Below are positions 32,770 through 35,201 of a DNA stretch of 35,201 nt, piece by piece. Numbering within the stretch: position 1 is the first letter of the stretch; the number at the start of each line of letters is the position of its first letter. Source of the stretch: Gemmatimonas phototrophica (GTDB lineage: Bacteria; Latescibacterota; UBA2968; UBA8231). The translations under genes were made by a program, and so were the position numbers. Under the pieces are notes generated by a model that had not been told where the DNA came from, made no database searches, and saw nothing but the letters and a program-made list of their open reading frames with translations. The stretch is from NCBI GenBank assembly GCA_945861755.1, contig CAMAVQ010000025.1:1-35201 (forward strand), given 5' to 3'.

Positions 32770-33657
32770 CTAATTCCAACGGTGGCCGCGCATGCCTTTG
32801 CCCCGCTCCAGGGCCTCGGCCCAGCGGCGCGACCATTCGGCGTGATCGGTGAGCACACTCTGCGGATTGGCGCGACTGCGCGCCGCGAACTCGGGGTGGA
32901 AGGGCCGGCCCGTGGGGGTGCCGGTCTGCTGGTAGCGCAGGTCCATGCTCCAGCGGATATTGTCCGAGGTGTTGGCCGTCGAGCGGTGGGGGATCTCCTT
33001 GTGCATCAGCAACAGATCGCCCTTGTCCATCGGCAAGGTGAGCACCGCGCTCTGGGGCATCTCCTCGTCCATGATCACCGTGCCCATGCCCGGCTTGGTG
33101 TGGTGCTGCATCAGCCCCTTGCCGTGGGTGCGCGGGATGATCTGCAGGCAACCGTTCTCCACCGTGGCCTGGGTCAGGGGAATCCAGACGGTCAGGATGA
33201 AATAGGGATCGGCATCGGCCCAGGTGACCCCGGCGTCCTGGTGCCAAGGCGCCACGTGCGGATCGCCGCCCTCAGGGGTCAGGCCAGCCGGCAGCTTGGG
33301 ACGGATGTGCTGGATGGGGTTGCAGGTGATCTCCGGGCCGACGAGGCCCTCGACCAGGTCTAGCAGATTTTCGTTGCTCAGAAACTCAAAAGACGCCTTG
33401 CCCCGCAGGAACATGATGTCCAGTTCCCGGTACAGGGCGTTGTGCTCGCGGCAGATGCAGGCCAGCCGGCGATCGAAGGGCTCCTGTTCGTACCATTGGG
33501 AGATCTTGCCCTCGGCCTTGAGTTCCCCGGCCCGTTTGTCGATGTAGGCCTCGTATTCGCGAATCACCGGGTCCAGGTCGCGGTCTTCCAGACCGCCCTT
33601 GACCACCAAGTACCCGTCCGCTTTGAACTGCTCGATCTGTACCGCATTCAGCGTCAT
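32770..33657 (-). CDS. Phytanoyl-CoA dioxygenase (PhyH) family enzyme, proximal copy of a tandem pair
   Basis: A 295-aa paralogue of the next gene downstream. Iron ligands are H139-Q-D141 (PWHQDAGV) and H224 (MHKEIPHRST), with R235 (NIRWSMDLRY) as the likely 2-oxoglutarate anchor. The start ATG at 33657 has AAAGGAGAG about 7 nt upstream. The longer open frame to 33990 runs into the divergent kinase gene and is rejected. Relative to its sister it carries an extra segment around the HxD (PEGGDPH) and near 185-195. A good promoter lies just upstream. Two retained copies in one operon suggest different substrates or sequential oxidation steps. Confidence 0.9.
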   Translation of the reverse strand: MTLNAVQIEQFKADGYLVVKGGLEDRDLDPVIREYEAYIDKRAGELKAEGKISQWYEQEPFDRRLACICREHNALYRELDIMFLRGKASFEFLSNENLLDLVEGLVGPEITCNPIQHIRPKLPAGLTPEGGDPHVAPWHQDAGVTWADADPYFILTVWIPLTQATVENGCLQIIPRTHGKGLMQHHTKPGMGTVIMDEEMPQSAVLTLPMDKGDLLLMHKEIPHRSTANTSDNIRWSMDLRYQQTGTPTGRPFHPEFAARSRANPQSVLTDHAEWSRRWAEALERGKGMRGHRWN

Positions 33658-33688
33658 ATTTGCTCTCCTTTGGGGTCTGCCCTTGGCA

Positions 33689-33717
33689 AATATAACCAGA
33701 CCACCGACCGCGGCCAA
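33689..33717 (-). promoter_or_regulatory. Candidate promoter of the PhyH pair
   Basis: On the minus strand TTGGCC (33717-33712), a 17-nt spacer and TATATT (33694-33689, 5 of 6). Leader is about 25 nt. The same A/T core reads TATAAC (33691-33696) on the plus strand, a possible -10 for the divergent kinase gene, but without a good -35. Confidence 0.5.
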
Positions 33718-33753
33718 CTTGCGGTGCCCCAGGCCTGCTCCTAAGTTGTGCCT

Positions 33754-35124
33754 ATGACCCCTTATCTGTTGGTCGACTTTGGCACCACCAGCACTAAATC
33801 CGCCCTGGTGGACCTGGACACCGGCGCCTTTGCGCAGCAGCAGCGTTATCCGGCCATCCCCAATGTCCCCGCCCCTCCGGGTCATTTCGAAATACCTCTG
33901 GAGGCCCTGCGCCAGCGCTTTTTGCAGATCTGCGCCGACGGGCAGGCCCAGGCACCCCTGCGCGGCATCTTGTTGTGCAGCGAGATGCACGGTTTTGCCC
34001 TGCTCGACCGCGCCGGCCAGCCGCTGAGCAACTACATCAGCTGGAAGGACGAGCGTTCACTCGACAAGGTCCAGGGCCAGGACACCTTCTCGCTGGTCAC
34101 CGGTCAGCTGGGGCCAGCCCTGAAGGGAATCACCGGCATGCGCCCCCGGCCCGGCTTTCCGCTGATGAACCTGGCCCACCTGGGCCGCACCACGGTACTG
34201 CCTGCCCAGGCCCGGATCGTCTCCCTGCCCTGCTGGCTGGCCCGCTGCGGTGGCGAGGCCAGAGAAGTGCTGCACCCCACCGTGTTGGCCGGCCTCGCCC
34301 TCTTTGACCTGCGCCGGGGGGCGGTGTCCGCAGACCTGCTCTCCCTGTTGCGGGAAATCACCGGCTGCTCTTTTTCTCTGGGCGAACCCGCCCCGGCAGA
34401 CCAGGTGGCCGGATACTGGCGCCAGGACGGAGCGCAGGTCCCCATCTATGTGGGCGTGGGCGACCACCAATGCGCCGTGCTGGGCGCTGCCAACCTCCCC
34501 CACCAGACCCTCTCCCTCAACCTGGGCACCGGCTCCCAAGCCTCGGTCATCGGCGGCGACAGCGCCAATGAGGAATTGGAGACCCGCCCCTATTTCGATC
34601 AATTGCTGTTACAGACCATCACCCATATCCCCGCCGGCCGCGCCCTGGCCGCGCACCTCGACTTTCTGGCCCAGGTGCGCGGCGCCCCCAGTCAGGCGTT
34701 CTGGTCCATGCTGGCCGCTCTCGAAGAGCCCCAGCTAGCAGGGGCCACCATGCACTTTGGCCTGAGCCTGTTCAAGAGTGCCCGCGCTTACCGCGAAGGG
34801 GGCAGCATCAGCCGCATCGAGGAGGGGGAATACACCTTGGAGAACTATCTCGCCTCGCTGCTGGCCTCCTTCCTCGACCAGTACCTGGAAGTCCGCGAAT
34901 TGCTCGACCCCGGTCATCAGCTCACCCAAGCCATCCTCAGCGGCGGCCTGGCCCGCAATCTGCCCCGGCTGCACCAACTCTTTGCCCGGCGCGCCGGCTG
35001 TCCCGCCTTGCCGGCCACCCCGCTGGACGAAAGCCTGCTGGGCCTGCGCACCCTGGCCCTGGTCGCCGAAGGACGGGCAAAGAGCGCCCTCGAAGCGCAG
35101 CGGATCTTCGGTCGGAGATGCTAA
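33754..35124 (+). CDS. FGGY-family carbohydrate kinase, sedoheptulokinase-like
   Basis: A 456-aa sugar kinase of the FGGY / ASKHA fold. Phosphate-1 motif DFGTTSTKSA (8-17), SEMHG (76-80, matching the QMHG motif of pentulose and heptulose kinases), ISWKDER (95-101), the catalytic Asp in GVGDHQCAV (D237), phosphate-2 LNLGTGSQ (255-262) and an adenosine motif ILSGGLARN. The GDHQCAV and GTGSQ wording resembles sedoheptulokinases more than xylulokinases or glycerol kinases; substrate remains a guess. I took the ATG at 33754; GTG at 33748 is in frame and possible, and neither has a clear Shine-Dalgarno sequence. Divergent from the PhyH pair across about 90 nt. Probably phosphorylates a sugar entering via this locus. 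Confidence 0.87.
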   Translation: MTPYLLVDFGTTSTKSALVDLDTGAFAQQQRYPAIPNVPAPPGHFEIPLEALRQRFLQICADGQAQAPLRGILLCSEMHGFALLDRAGQPLSNYISWKDERSLDKVQGQDTFSLVTGQLGPALKGITGMRPRPGFPLMNLAHLGRTTVLPAQARIVSLPCWLARCGGEAREVLHPTVLAGLALFDLRRGAVSADLLSLLREITGCSFSLGEPAPADQVAGYWRQDGAQVPIYVGVGDHQCAVLGAANLPHQTLSLNLGTGSQASVIGGDSANEELETRPYFDQLLLQTITHIPAGRALAAHLDFLAQVRGAPSQAFWSMLAALEEPQLAGATMHFGLSLFKSARAYREGGSISRIEEGEYTLENYLASLLASFLDQYLEVRELLDPGHQLTQAILSGGLARNLPRLHQLFARRAGCPALPATPLDESLLGLRTLALVAEGRAKSALEAQRIFGRRC

Positions 35125-35179
35125 AAACTCCGGTGCGGCCAGCCTTCGGTCTGTTCTTCGACTTTATACTACAAAGTTC

Positions 35180-35185
35180 TTGACA
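35180..35185 (+). promoter_or_regulatory. Possible -35 box of the next gene beyond the window
   Basis: An exact TTGACA follows the kinase gene in a locally A/T-rich stretch. The matching -10 would lie past the window end, so this cannot be confirmed. Confidence 0.25.
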
Positions 35186-35201
35186 ACTCGGTAGAAATCG
35201 C

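Overview
The window is a GC-rich bacterial chromosome segment, coding on both strands almost without gaps. The presumed host is a member of the FCB superphylum, probably a Latescibacterota-like uncultured lineage. This is inferred from very large secreted proteins ending in a YPNPFNPST-type C-terminal domain, a second protein ending in an FTPNGDGIND-type domain, dockerin-like and cohesin-like modules, and four phytanoyl-CoA-dioxygenase (PhyH) family genes beside an enolase-superfamily enzyme and an FGGY kinase. There is no rRNA, tRNA, CRISPR array or insertion sequence that I can support.

Layout. (1) 1-7846, minus strand: a tightly packed run lon > glnD > enolase-superfamily enzyme > PhyH enzyme > DUF4159-like membrane protein cut by the window edge. 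lon/glnD overlap by 4 nt, glnD/enolase by 1 nt, and PhyH follows after 5 nt. (2) 7847-8058: a divergent promoter region with a perfect 8-bp-arm inverted repeat carrying a TTGACA on each strand, then hflX (8059-9360, plus). (3) 9464-20778, minus: two tandem paralogous secreted giants (1892 and 1877 aa) with Asp-box propeller-like N-termini, four Ig-like repeats, cohesin-like and dockerin-like modules and a type A T9SS-like sorting domain. (4) 21121-24021, plus: a divergent secreted protein with an N-terminal cohesin-like domain and seven repeats of about 95 aa. (5) 24022-24273: a gap holding what looks like the decayed 5' end of a glycerol kinase gene. (6) 24274-31697, plus: PhyH enzyme, unrecognised barrel-like protein, secreted discoidin-like protein with a CHU_C-type C-terminus, then a sugar ABC importer (binding protein and two permeases, no ATPase) behind its own good sigma70-type promoter. 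(7) 31893-33657, minus: two tandem PhyH paralogues. (8) 33754-35124, plus: FGGY-family carbohydrate kinase.

How they may work together: lon, glnD and hflX are housekeeping genes for proteolysis, nitrogen sensing and ribosome rescue. The rest looks like a surface and catabolic repertoire. Secreted modular proteins may bind or organise a polymer at the cell surface, the ABC system imports a small glycan or sugar-like solute, and the oxygenases, enolase-fold enzyme and kinase may process it. That linkage is inferred from proximity only.

The observations I rate highest are an A8 slippery run in the lon 3' end whose -1 frame runs open into glnD (possible Lon-GlnD fusion), the symmetric lon/hflX promoter dyad, the cohesin-like/dockerin-like surface set, the unrecognised 397-aa protein with a CxCxxC motif, and the glpK scar.
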